From Zwartia panacis (lineage in GTDB: Bacteria > Pseudomonadota > Gammaproteobacteria > Burkholderiales > Burkholderiaceae_B), in assembly GCF_030410395.1 (NCBI RefSeq), contig NZ_JAUHHF010000002.1:372001-436000 (forward strand): 64,000 nucleotides of DNA. The letters are read 5' to 3'. Of this stretch, positions 36,384-46,076 are shown piece after piece; within the stretch, counting starts at the first letter, position 1, and the number at the start of each line of letters is the position of its first letter. The position numbers and the translations under genes were made by a program. The notes under the pieces were generated by a model. It did no database searches. It worked only from the letters and a program-made list of their open reading frames with translations, and was not told the origin of the DNA.

Positions 36384-39300
36384 GACGTCACACGCTCGTG
36401 TTCCGTTCGCTTCGGATGCGAACGCAAGCGATCAAAAAAGAGATAAATGACGGGCGTCGTGAAAAGCGTCAGCACTTGACTGACCAGCAAACCACCCACC
36501 ATCACCAAACCGAGTGGCTGGCGCAATTCTGCACCCGTACCCGTCGACAACATCAACGGTATCGCACCGAACAGGGCTGCAAGCGTCGTCATCAAGATTG
36601 GCCTGAAGCGCAACAGCGCGGCTTGCTCGATCGCCTCTCTGGGTGACAATCCGAGTTTACGCTCGGCATCCAGGGCAAAATCAATCATCATGATTGCGTT
36701 TTTCTTGACGATACCAATCAGCAGGATAATGCCGATCACACCAATCATGTCCAAATCGCGTCCCGTGAGAAGCAGTGCCAACAAAGCGCCAATCGCAGCT
36801 GACGGCAAAGTGGACAGAATCGTCACTGGATGAATAAAACTCTCGTACAAAACTCCCAGCACAATGTACATCGTGATAATGGCAGCCAGGATCAATAACA
36901 AGGTACTCGAGAGCGAAGCCTCAAAGGCGCGTGCGGCGCCTTGAAAGCGTGTCTGGATCGCTGCGGGTAATCCGATCTCTTGCGTCGCGCGCGTCACGGC
37001 ATCCACGGCACTGGATAAAGAGGTTCGTGGCGCCAAATTAAAAGAAATTGTCACAGAGGGAAACTGATCCAGACGATTGATGACCAAAGGCGTACGACCC
37101 TCGCTCACTCGGACAACCGTACTCAAAGGAATCGGTTTGCCGGTATTGCTTCGTACGTAGACAGAGTTCAATGCAGAGGGATCCCGCCGAAACTGAGCTG
37201 GCACCTCGATGACGACCCGATATTGATTGGACTGCGTGAAAATCGTCGAAATCTGGCGCTGGCCGAAAGCATCATAAAGCGCGTCATCGATCGCAGATGC
37301 AGACACCCCGAGACGTGCTGCCGCGTCACGATCGATATCGATGAACGTGTTGAGCCCATCCTCTTGCAAGTCGTCTACCACACCCGTTAATTCAGGTTGT
37401 GCTTTGAGCTGATCAACAAGTTTGGGTACCCACTGCGCCAGCAAGGCAGGGTCGGCGCTTTCCAAAGTCAGCTGATACTGCGTGCGGCTGACACGATCTT
37501 CGACAGTCAGATCCTGAACAGGCTGAAAGTAAAACTGCAATCCCGAAAAGTCGCCAAGCTCCGTTTCCAATCTTTTGATAACCTGCGTGACACCATCGCG
37601 ACGCTCATTCTGTGCACGCAGTGAAATCTGTATCCGACCCGTGTTGACGGTTTCATTGACCCCATCAATGCCGATGAATGATGCCACGCTTGCCACATTT
37701 GGATCCCGCAAAATAATGGCGACTGCCTCCTGCTGGCGGGTGGACATGGCATTAAAAGATAAGTTTTGCGGCGCCTGAGTGACCACCTGCACAAGACCTG
37801 TATCTTGCGCCGGGAAAAAGCCTTTTGGTATGACGAGATAAAGCAAAGCCGTCAGAACAAATGTTCCCAAAGCAACAAATAGAGTCAGCGTCTGGTGACG
37901 CAAAACTACATTGAGCCCTCGCTCGTACTGACGAATTAATGACTCGATCCAGGCATGCGTCTTGCGTGCCACCCAACCATACTTTTCCTCTTCACCCGCG
38001 CGCAATAGTCGTGCACACATCATGGGTGTCAGTGTGAGTGAAATAATCAGCGACAGAAAAATCGCCACAGCCAACGTAATGGCGAACTCCCTGAAGAGCC
38101 TTCCAACCACCTCCGTCATAAACAACAGCGGAATCAACACCGCGATCAACGACAATGTGAGGGATACAAGCGTAAAACCAATTTGCGAAGCACCCTTAAG
38201 TGCGGCCTGTAAAGGCTTTTCACCACGTTCGAGATAGCGCGCAATATTTTCAATCATGACGATGGCATCGTCGACCACAAACCCTGTTGCAATCGTGAGT
38301 GCCATCAGCGTGAGATTGTTGATACTAAATCCCACCAGGTACATGATCCCGAAGGTTCCGATCAAGGACAGTGGCACCACGACGCTAGGAATCAACGTAG
38401 CGGTCAACGTACGTAGAAACACAAAAGTCACCAAGACCACCAAACCAATCGCGATGAGCATTTCGACCTGTACATCTTTGACCGATGCGCGAATAGTCTG
38501 CGTACGATCAGACATCACCGTCACATCCAGATTGCCAGGCAGCGCTGCTCGCAATTGAGGCAGAATTTTTTGTATGCGATCGACGACTTCGATAACGTTT
38601 GCGCCAGGTTGACGTTGAACATTCAAGAGAATGGCGGGTTGCAGATCTGCCCATGCTGCCAGCCGCGCATCCTCGGCTTCGAGGACAACCTGAGCGATGT
38701 CGCCCAAGCGCAGAGGCGACTCATTTCGATAGGCGACGATGAGCCCGCGATAATCCGCTGGATTTCTGAGCTGATCATTCGCATCGATCGTTGTGGAACG
38801 CACCGGACCATCCAGAGTCCCTTTGGGCTGGTTGACGTTTGCAGACACGACTGCCGCGCGCAAATCAGCGAGAGTCAACCCATAAGCAGCGAGTGCCTGG
38901 GGATTCGCCTGGATTCGCATCGCAGGCCGCTGCCCGCCGGCGATCGTGACCAGGCCGACCCCTGTGACTTGCGATATTTTTTGCGCCATGCGTGTATCGA
39001 CCAGATCCCGCACTTGCGGCAACGGGACCGTGGGCGATGTGATGGCAAGCGTCATGACTGCCGCATCCGCAGGATTCACCTTGTTGTAGACAGGCGGAGC
39101 GGGTAAATCTCTTGGCAACAGGTTGCTCGCGGCGTTAATAGCCGCCTGCACTTGCTGTTCGGCGACATCCAGAGGAAGCGAGAGTGCAAATTGCAAGGTG
39201 ATGGATGAAGCACCCGTGGTACTGCTCGAAGTCATCTGGCGCAAACCTGGCATCTGACCGAACTGCCGCTCGAGCGGCGATGTCACCAGCGCGGCCATCA

Positions 39301-39472
39301 CCTCGGGGCTCGCGCCCGGGTAAAAGGTGGTCGTCTGAATAGTCGGATAGTCCACCTCTGGCAAAGATGAAACCGGCAGCCACCTATACGCGATCAAGCC
39401 ACACAACAGCAAGGCGATCATCGCGAGCGTTGTCGCGACGGGTCGCAAGATAAATGGACGCGAGATGTTCAT
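36380..39472 (-). CDS. mdtB: RND multidrug efflux pump inner-membrane subunit, MdtB/MuxB-type
   Basis: A 1030-residue RND transporter that begins [41 protein letters not shown] near residues 399-419 carries the two helix-4 aspartates, and [19 protein letters not shown] is near 930. It pairs with MdtC. Its stop overlaps the mdtC start (ATGA), and it follows mdtA by 12 bp. Confidence 0.9.
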   Translation of the reverse strand: MNISRPFILRPVATTLAMIALLLCGLIAYRWLPVSSLPEVDYPTIQTTTFYPGASPEVMAALVTSPLERQFGQMPGLRQMTSSSTTGASSITLQFALSLPLDVAEQQVQAAINAASNLLPRDLPAPPVYNKVNPADAAVMTLAITSPTVPLPQVRDLVDTRMAQKISQVTGVGLVTIAGGQRPAMRIQANPQALAAYGLTLADLRAAVVSANVNQPKGTLDGPVRSTTIDANDQLRNPADYRGLIVAYRNESPLRLGDIAQVVLEAEDARLAAWADLQPAILLNVQRQPGANVIEVVDRIQKILPQLRAALPGNLDVTVMSDRTQTIRASVKDVQVEMLIAIGLVVLVTFVFLRTLTATLIPSVVVPLSLIGTFGIMYLVGFSINNLTLMALTIATGFVVDDAIVMIENIARYLERGEKPLQAALKGASQIGFTLVSLTLSLIAVLIPLLFMTEVVGRLFREFAITLAVAIFLSLIISLTLTPMMCARLLRAGEEEKYGWVARKTHAWIESLIRQYERGLNVVLRHQTLTLFVALGTFVLTALLYLVIPKGFFPAQDTGLVQVVTQAPQNLSFNAMSTRQQEAVAIILRDPNVASVASFIGIDGVNETVNTGRIQISLRAQNERRDGVTQVIKRLETELGDFSGLQFYFQPVQDLTVEDRVSRTQYQLTLESADPALLAQWVPKLVDQLKAQPELTGVVDDLQEDGLNTFIDIDRDAAARLGVSASAIDDALYDAFGQRQISTIFTQSNQYRVVIEVPAQFRRDPSALNSVYVRSNTGKPIPLSTVVRVSEGRTPLVINRLDQFPSVTISFNLAPRTSLSSAVDAVTRATQEIGLPAAIQTRFQGAARAFEASLSSTLLLILAAIITMYIVLGVLYESFIHPVTILSTLPSAAIGALLALLLTGRDLDMIGVIGIILLIGIVKKNAIMMIDFALDAERKLGLSPREAIEQAALLRFRPILMTTLAALFGAIPLMLSTGTGAELRQPLGLVMVGGLLVSQVLTLFTTPVIYLFFDRLRSHPKRTEHERVTS

Positions 39473-39484
39473 CTGTTATGGAGC

Positions 39485-40711
39485 CTAGGGTCTGACTGAA
39501 CCTGGTGCACCACTGCGCGGCTGAGCTCGGACCGGCTGGGCATCCGGCCTAGGAGCCCTGCTTGGGTCGATGATGCGAACCTTTGCGCCCTCACGCAGTC
39601 GGTCGGTACCCTCCAAAACCACGCGATCCCCCTCTTTTAGACCTTCGAGTATCACGAGTGACTCTGCGGTTCGGTCACCTATTTTCACAGTTCGCACTGC
39701 CGCTGTTCCCTCCTCAGTCACGACATACACAAAAGCGCCTCGATTGCCCTGCTGAATCGCTCCGGCAGGAATGGTCAGTGCGTTCTTGATCGTGCGCACT
39801 TTCATTCGCACGTTGACGAATTGATTAGGAAACAAAGCGTCATCATCATTTTTGAATTCCGCTTTTAATTTGACCGTACCAGTCGTGATGTCGATCTGAT
39901 TATCGATCGAGATCAATGTCCCCTGGGCAAGGCGCCTGGTATCAGCCCGATCATACGCATCGACCTCCAGTTTCTGACCGGCCAACATAGGTTGGCGCAC
40001 AGCCGGCAAATCGTTTTCCGGGAGCGTAAAGACGACCGAAATTGGCTGCGTCTCGGTAATCACCACCATACCAAGTGGATCATTCGCGTTCACCAAATTA
40101 CCTGCATCCACACGTCTGAGACCCAGCTTGCCTGAAATCGGCGCGGTGATCCGCGTGTAACTCAATTGCAACCGCGCGTTATCGACCGCTGCTTGATCGC
40201 TTTTGATTTGACCTTCAAACTTTCGGACAAGCGCGGCTTGTGTATCCAGCAGCTGCGGTGCGATAGAGTCCTGTTTGCGCAAAGTCTGATAGCGCTGTAA
40301 ATCTCTCTTTGCGTTTTCGTACTGCGCCACGTTTTGTTGCTGGATACCAATCGCCTGATTGAGTGCCACTTCATAAGGACGCGGATCGATCAGTGCAAGC
40401 AATGTACCGGCCTTGACTTGCTCTCCTTCCTTGAACAAAACCTCGATCAGCTCACCCTGCACGCGACTTCTGACCGTGACAGTATTCAGGGCGGTGACAG
40501 TGCCTAGCCCGCGCAAATAAATATCGAGATCTTGCAAACGCGCGGCCTCTACTTTGACCGGCGTCCCTGAGGACGCTCCAGCCGGAGGCCCTTTAGGAGC
40601 CACCTTCTGCGTACCCGACCACCACCAGGCTGCACCACCGAGCGCCAAGGCGATCACTAGCCACGTCAAGGGCGAACGCAACGCCGTCCTTGCTTTCTTG
40701 CTCTCAGACAT
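39485..40711 (-). CDS. mdtA: RND efflux periplasmic adaptor, MdtA/MuxA-type
   Basis: A 408-residue membrane-fusion protein. An N-terminal membrane anchor (residues 14-32) is followed by a linker, a split lipoyl domain (GTVTALNTVTVRSRVQGEL near 71-89 and SYTRITAPISGKLGLRRVDAG near 190-210), a helical hairpin and beta-barrel. The tail is rich in Arg/Pro. It joins the inner pump to the outer channel. The ATG has GGAA upstream and lies 18 bp after the zapD stop, so the operon may be read from the zapD side. No regulator gene is adjacent. Confidence 0.9.
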   Translation of the reverse strand: MSESKKARTALRSPLTWLVIALALGGAAWWWSGTQKVAPKGPPAGASSGTPVKVEAARLQDLDIYLRGLGTVTALNTVTVRSRVQGELIEVLFKEGEQVKAGTLLALIDPRPYEVALNQAIGIQQQNVAQYENAKRDLQRYQTLRKQDSIAPQLLDTQAALVRKFEGQIKSDQAAVDNARLQLSYTRITAPISGKLGLRRVDAGNLVNANDPLGMVVITETQPISVVFTLPENDLPAVRQPMLAGQKLEVDAYDRADTRRLAQGTLISIDNQIDITTGTVKLKAEFKNDDDALFPNQFVNVRMKVRTIKNALTIPAGAIQQGNRGAFVYVVTEEGTAAVRTVKIGDRTAESLVILEGLKEGDRVVLEGTDRLREGAKVRIIDPSRAPRPDAQPVRAQPRSGAPGSVRP

Positions 40712-40729
40712 ATTGATTCCAACTGGCCC

Positions 40730-41482
40730 TTAAAGGGCGCAAAGGGTCATTTTGAAGGCCACATCGTGATTGACGGGCTGGGGTCGTTGCTCACCATCCT
40801 GCGAGGAATAGCGAATCCAGACCATATATTTGTTGGCACTAATTTCAGGAAAGACGTCGGCTGACTCATCGACCCAAACCCTCAATAACTGATATGTTTT
40901 GCCAGCAAGCATCTGTTGATACGCTCCCTGGGGTGCCACGGCATCCGTTGGCTGACCTGTTTCCCGCAGAAGGCGCATCACCATACTGATGCCCGCTTGC
41001 AAAGGCATCAACGAAGACATCCATCGCTGCAGATCGGCGCATCGCTGCGCTTCCGATCTGTATTGCCAGGCGTGAAAAGAAGGCATGTCCACTTGGGTAC
41101 CGCCGCCAGGTACGGCAAGCCGCCCCCTAAGACTACTGAGCCATTCATTTGCCCTGAGTTCCTGACCTGTTTTGCCCGCGGCATTCAGATTGGTGATGAC
41201 ACGCTCAATCTCAACGAGCATCGCAGCCAGGGTTTTCGGATCCACGCTGGGATGATCCCGTAACGACTGCAAAACATTACGCTGGCGCTCCAGGTCCTGG
41301 AGAACACTGCCTTTCATGTCTGTTCGTTCAGTCGCATCAAGCAAATCAAACAAGGCCGCAAGCGCGACCTGATGATGCCTGGCATCACCGGGCTTGGCAA
41401 AGAACATCATTCGATCGAGCAAGGCCTCCAGGCGCATCAGCGCACGGACTCGCTCATTAAATGGGTATTCAAAAAGAATCAC
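40730..41482 (-). CDS. zapD: Cell division protein ZapD
   Basis: A 250-residue FtsZ-associated protein (DUF1342, formerly YacF) that bundles FtsZ filaments at midcell. The family start ILFEYPFNERVRALMRLEALLDR and the WLSSLRGRLAVPGG segment near residues 113-126 are clear. The start codon is GTG at 41482. It follows coaE, an order shared with gammaproteobacteria (pilD-coaE-zapD). The small zinc protein YacG, often next, is missing. Confidence 0.93.
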   Translation of the reverse strand: MILFEYPFNERVRALMRLEALLDRMMFFAKPGDARHHQVALAALFDLLDATERTDMKGSVLQDLERQRNVLQSLRDHPSVDPKTLAAMLVEIERVITNLNAAGKTGQELRANEWLSSLRGRLAVPGGGTQVDMPSFHAWQYRSEAQRCADLQRWMSSLMPLQAGISMVMRLLRETGQPTDAVAPQGAYQQMLAGKTYQLLRVWVDESADVFPEISANKYMVWIRYSSQDGEQRPQPVNHDVAFKMTLCAL

Positions 41483-41539
41483 TGGTTCTTATCATCCAAG
41501 CTCATGGCATTTGCGCTGCGTTTAACGCTTTTTACCTAA

Positions 41540-42139
41540 CTACGCTAGGTTACACCACGCTTTATGCAAGACCAATACTTGTTTTTCAAGATCACTCAGC
41601 GAGGTATTTGCCATATTGCTAATTATATCGTCCGCGGCTGCCAGGCGCTCCCCTCGGCTGACTTGTGCAGCCATGATTCGGCGGATCGTCTCGGCCGGAA
41701 TCCCGCTTCTGGCCTGCACCCGCGCAATCTGCGTTTCCTCTTCGCAATCCACGACACACAGACGGTCGATTCGATCACGCCAGCGACCTGACTCGATCAG
41801 CAGAGGCACGACAAAAACAGCGTAAATGCCAGTAGCTTCTTGCGCCTGCCTAAGCACTTCTTGTGCAATCCGCGGATGCAGAATCCCCTCTAACTGCGCG
41901 CGACGACTGGCATCCGAAAACACCAGTTCGCGCATACGCGCCCGATCCAAAGCTCCATTCATGTCAATTAATTCAGGGCCAAACGATTCGCGTATGGCAT
42001 CGATTGCGGAGCCACCGGGTGCCGTGAGCTGATGAGCGATTAAATCCGTATCAATGACAGTCGCGCCCCAACTGGCCAGAAGGTTGGCGACATGGGTTTT
42101 GCCTGAGCCAATCCCACCGGTCAGACCAAGCTTAAACAT
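41540..42139 (-). CDS. coaE: Dephospho-CoA kinase
   Basis: A 199-residue P-loop kinase that adds the 3'-phosphate in the last step of coenzyme A synthesis. Walker A is LTGGIGSGKT (residues 6-15). DTDLIAHQLTAPGG near 32-45 and the lid region RIDRLCVVDCEEETQIARVQAR follow. The ATG at 42139 has TAGGAG seven bases upstream; the longer frame is rejected. panC, also in the CoA pathway, is encoded about 2 kb away. Confidence 0.95.
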   Translation of the reverse strand: MFKLGLTGGIGSGKTHVANLLASWGATVIDTDLIAHQLTAPGGSAIDAIRESFGPELIDMNGALDRARMRELVFSDASRRAQLEGILHPRIAQEVLRQAQEATGIYAVFVVPLLIESGRWRDRIDRLCVVDCEEETQIARVQARSGIPAETIRRIMAAQVSRGERLAAADDIISNMANTSLSDLEKQVLVLHKAWCNLA

Positions 42140-42149
42140 CCCAATTCTC

Positions 42150-42848
42150 CTAAAAAAATGACTCAGACCAGTCAAAAAACAGCATCAGGATACCCCCAAG
42201 CGCCAAACCCGGCCCAAAAGGCATGGGATTTCTCAGACGACGACCGAAAAAACGGTTTGCAATCAGGGCTACCAACAGACTGAAAGATGAGGCGATTAAC
42301 CACACGAAAGGTAGGCCAAAGCAACCTAGCCATGCCCCGATGGAAGCGGATAACTTGAAGTCACCATGCCCCATCATCTGCCTGCCCCATACTCTTGCTA
42401 TCAGGGCACATGGCAACCACAGCGCAATATAGCCCGCTGCGGCGCCCCAAACAGCCTGTTCAAGCGGTAGTTCACCCATGCCGGCCGCATTCCACAGTAG
42501 CCCGAGCCAAAGTAAAGGCAGCGTCAATATATCCGGCAATAGGCGTATTCGGGCATCAATCCGGGCAAGAAGCAACAGCACTGCGCAGTAAAAAAAGGCT
42601 GTCCAAGCCGTTACGCCTGCCCCCCACTGCATCACCACCCCGATCGCGCACAGGCACACCAACAGAACCAGTAAAGCATCCTGCCAGTGAAGCCCTCGAA
42701 TCGCCGGATCTGACCACTCGAGAGCAGGCCGCAAATGCGTATCTGCCAAAATTTGCTGAGGTATTTTCCAAGAAAGCCAAATCAGCGGGACTGCGGTCGC
42801 CAACCCCATCAAAACAGCCACAAACACCGGGAGTCCATGGTCAATCAC
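42150..42848 (-). CDS. Prepilin peptidase (PilD-like) lacking the cysteine/methylase domain
   Basis: A polytopic membrane protein of 232 residues. The peptidase half is normal: Asp98 in LLLLARIDARIRLLPDILT and Asp163 in MMGHGDFKL are the two catalytic aspartates. The N-terminal half, which in PilD carries two CxxC pairs and N-methylates prepilins, is shortened and has neither pair. Only the ghost LSWKIPQQ remains of the NVVIYRLP segment. No pilB, pilC or pilin gene is adjacent, though pilD-coaE-zapD order is kept. The start is likely GTG at 42848 (AAGGAA upstream); the ATG at 42890 is an alternative. Confidence 0.8.
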   Translation of the reverse strand: MIDHGLPVFVAVLMGLATAVPLIWLSWKIPQQILADTHLRPALEWSDPAIRGLHWQDALLVLLVCLCAIGVVMQWGAGVTAWTAFFYCAVLLLLARIDARIRLLPDILTLPLLWLGLLWNAAGMGELPLEQAVWGAAAGYIALWLPCALIARVWGRQMMGHGDFKLSASIGAWLGCFGLPFVWLIASSFSLLVALIANRFFGRRLRNPMPFGPGLALGGILMLFFDWSESFF

Positions 42849-42945
42849 TTTAATATTTCCTTTGTAAGGTGTGTGCAGCGTCCATGCCAAGTGCGTAAAA
42901 TGCGTTCATATTCAGCTCCGTCAGTCTTTAATTGGGAAAGTCATC

Positions 42946-43710
42946 ATGTCAGGTCGAACAGCAGGGCACCTCTCACTGCACGCCACTATTTGCCGTTATC
43001 TCGCGATCACCCTGCCCATCGTTCTAGCAGGCTGCGCCCAGATGCAGCAACAAATGCAACAGCCTGGCTACTACAACCCACCGCCTGCCAGCTCCACCAC
43101 TGACGCAATCGAAAATGCCGAAGGTCCATATGGCACGCAAACAATCCGTGCGCCGAGCCAGATTCAGATTGGCCTGAAAAACAGGGGCTCTGATGCCGCA
43201 CCCGTGCAGGGCTCGGCCCCGCAAATCGCGACAGGTCAGACGACTTCGACGGCTACACAGGGGGCTTCTGGTGCAGCGGGTGTGGCCACTGGATCAAGCA
43301 CGACAGCGGATACGCTTCAAGCCTCACTCTTTCCAGAGCCATTAACGTTCGCCGGTACCCTGCCTTGCTTTCATCCCGAAATGAAATGCTCGGCACAAAA
43401 AATCACCATCACGCTTGCACCCAATGGTCGTTGGCGGGCACGTGCCGCTTATCTGGAACAAGCCAGCAAGAGTGGTTCAACCCTTGCTGACCAAGGTTGC
43501 TGGCGTGTCATTCCACAAGCGGTTCCACGCATCATTTTGCTGAACCCCTCGGGTAACGTGCGTGCCGAAATGGCGCAGACCTCCGGGAACGTTTTACGTT
43601 TGATCTCGATCAATGGCGACTCAGTCAACTTGACCTACACACTGACCCGACAGCCTGACCTTGATCCAATCGACGAACTCAATAAGACACCAGCGCCCAC
43701 TTGCCCCTGA
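42946..43710 (+). CDS. NlpE-like lipoprotein
   Basis: A 254-residue lipoprotein. The signal peptide ends PIVLAGC (Cys30). A Gln/Ser/Thr/Ala-rich low-complexity spacer fills about residues 34-145. The C-terminal domain looks like NlpE, the surface/copper stress sensor upstream of Cpx in E. coli: FAGTLPCFHPEMKCSAQKITITLAPNGRW near residue 152, then GCWRVIPQ and ISINGDSVNLTYTLTR. The usual CADCxG motif is CFHPEMKC here. The match is by eye. ATG 42946 gives the cleanest signal peptide. Confidence 0.65.
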   Translation: MSGRTAGHLSLHATICRYLAITLPIVLAGCAQMQQQMQQPGYYNPPPASSTTDAIENAEGPYGTQTIRAPSQIQIGLKNRGSDAAPVQGSAPQIATGQTTSTATQGASGAAGVATGSSTTADTLQASLFPEPLTFAGTLPCFHPEMKCSAQKITITLAPNGRWRARAAYLEQASKSGSTLADQGCWRVIPQAVPRIILLNPSGNVRAEMAQTSGNVLRLISINGDSVNLTYTLTRQPDLDPIDELNKTPAPTCP

Positions 43711-43720
43711 GATCCCGAAC

Positions 43721-43951
43721 CTAAGGTTCAGGATTGGTGCAAACTTCACGCGCGAGCTGGACTGCATTGCGCACGCCCATTTTGTAAAAAATGCGTGCGC
43801 GATGCGCTTCGACGGTGCGCATCGAGATGCCCAGTTCAAGTGCTATGAATTTGTTTGATTTGCCTTCGGCGACCGGGTGGATCACGTCGCGTTCTCGGGC
43901 GGTTAGCGCTCTCCAGCCAGCGCCACGGGCGTCTTCAAAATGTTTCATCAT
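43721..43951 (-). CDS. Stand-alone LuxR/FixJ-type DNA-binding domain
   Basis: A 76-residue protein that is only the C-terminal helix-turn-helix of a FixJ/NarL-type response regulator: LTARERDVIHPVAEGKSNK, IALELGISMRTVEAHR and ARIFYKMGVRNAVQLAR. The receiver domain that would carry the phosphorylated Asp is absent, and there is no room for it before panC. It is either a true small regulator controlled by amount, or the remnant of a deleted regulator. A short palindrome lies 54-69 bases upstream of its start. Confidence 0.75.
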   Translation of the reverse strand: MMKHFEDARGAGWRALTARERDVIHPVAEGKSNKFIALELGISMRTVEAHRARIFYKMGVRNAVQLAREVCTNPEP

Positions 43952-44004
43952 GCCTCCGTATCATCACGGACTGAAGTCTGGCAGAGTGTTGGCTTGGGGG
44001 TAAG

Positions 44005-44020
44005 CTGTCAAATCTGACAG
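44005..44020. promoter_or_regulatory. Palindromic site CTGTCA-N4-TGACAG upstream of the LuxR-like gene
   Basis: CTGTCA (44005-44010) and TGACAG (44015-44020) form a perfect 6+6 inverted repeat around AATC. A further half-site TGACAG lies at about 44044. The site stands between the panC stop and the luxR-type start, where an operator for the small regulator would be expected. The size fits a dimeric HTH protein; the binder is inferred only. Confidence 0.45.
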
Positions 44021-44079
44021 GCGGAATAACCCTAGGTACGTATTGACAGATGACCGAAATTGAACTGCCGTGAGCCTGG

Positions 44080-44952
<873 letters not shown>

Positions 44953-45831
44953 TCAAACTGCCGCGCTGGTATAGGCGAGTCGCACATAGATCGGCGCATA
45001 GGGCTCCGCCTGCGTGATTTCAAGCAATGACTCTCGAGAAAGCTCAAGAAGCGCCAGAAAATGCACGACGACAACCGCTACTGCAGCGCCCTCTTGAATG
45101 CGCTCCATGAATAGCTCGCCAAATTCGATGAACCGCACATCGGACAACCGGCGCAGTATATGCGTCATATGATCGCGAACAGACAGTTGCTCGCGGGTAA
45201 TGTGATGGTGTGCATTCAGCTTCGCACGTTTGAGGATATCGATCCAGGCTTGGCGCAAATCCTCGACGCTCACATCGGGAAGGGCACGTTCGACGCGCAA
45301 GTCCGCAAAAGCCTGGGCACGCTGAAAGTCTCTCCCCAGTTGGGGCAGCGCATCCAGCCTCTGGGCTGCAAGCTTCATCTGCTCATACTCAAGCAAGCGT
45401 CTGACCAACTCGGCTCTCGGATCCTCTGGTTCTTCGCCAGAATCCGTTTTCTTGACGGGCAACAACATGCGCGCCTTAATCTCGATCAGCATCGCGGCCA
45501 TCAAGAGGTATTCAGCGGCGAGTTCAAGGTTATGCATCCGGATCTGATCGACATACGACAGATACTGCCGTGTCACCTCGGCCATCGGGATATCCAGAAC
45601 GTTGAAATTCTGTTTGCGGATCAGATAAAGCAGTAAGTCCAACGGTCCCTGAAAAGTTTCCAGGAATACTTCAAGTGCGTCGGGCGGTATGTATAAATCA
45701 TTGGGTAACGCGAACAACGGCTCTCCGTAGAGCCGAGCAAGCGCGACCGCATCGATGACATCAGGTGTGGTGTCTATCGTAGGATCGACTAACGCACTCA
45801 GACTATCGTCTGGAACTTGACTTGAAACCAT
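44953..45831 (-). CDS. scpA: Segregation and condensation protein A
   Basis: A 292-residue kleisin that binds SMC/MukB-type condensins and ScpB and helps chromosome folding and segregation. The core FQGPLDLLLYLIRKQNFNVLDIPMAEVTRQYLSY region near residues 60-95 is the ScpA signature. EYLLMAAMLIEIKARMLLP and the C-terminal winged helix (DVRFIEFGELF) are present. I start at 45831, five bases after the DUF3460 stop. The open frame to 45924 lies over that gene. Confidence 0.93.
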   Translation of the reverse strand: MVSSQVPDDSLSALVDPTIDTTPDVIDAVALARLYGEPLFALPNDLYIPPDALEVFLETFQGPLDLLLYLIRKQNFNVLDIPMAEVTRQYLSYVDQIRMHNLELAAEYLLMAAMLIEIKARMLLPVKKTDSGEEPEDPRAELVRRLLEYEQMKLAAQRLDALPQLGRDFQRAQAFADLRVERALPDVSVEDLRQAWIDILKRAKLNAHHHITREQLSVRDHMTHILRRLSDVRFIEFGELFMERIQEGAAVAVVVVHFLALLELSRESLLEITQAEPYAPIYVRLAYTSAAV

Positions 45832-45836
45832 GCGGT

Positions 45837-46025
45837 TTAGTTGTTCTGGTAAACGTAAGGATTTTGACGCACGCGCGCTTGTTTGAATCCTTCGGCAAGC
45901 TCGGAATCCTGTGGGCGATCCCATAGACGTGCGCGACCATCGCGCTGGCGTTGCTCGATATCAGGGTGCTCCGTCTTGAATTTTTGGAGGAACTGGGTGA
46001 TTTCGGAGGTGTATTGGTCGGCCAT
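45837..46025 (-). CDS. DUF3460 family small protein
   Basis: A 62-residue protein of unknown function. It is predicted helical and charged: ITQFLQKFKTEHPDIEQRQRDG and ARLWDRPQD. DUF3460 proteins are confined to betaproteobacteria and usually stand just upstream of scpA, as here. The WDRPQD and NPYVYQN ends are the conserved parts. Confidence 0.88.
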   Translation of the reverse strand: MADQYTSEITQFLQKFKTEHPDIEQRQRDGRARLWDRPQDSELAEGFKQARVRQNPYVYQNN

Positions 46026-46076
46026 AACTTGTCAACAAAAGGTTAGACTGCTCGCTAGTGTACTGTAGAGCCGCCC

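Noticed and set aside
43717-43729. GAACC-TAA-GGTTC as terminator between the NlpE-like and LuxR-like genes
   Set aside because: Short stem without T tract and overlapping a stop codon; likely chance.
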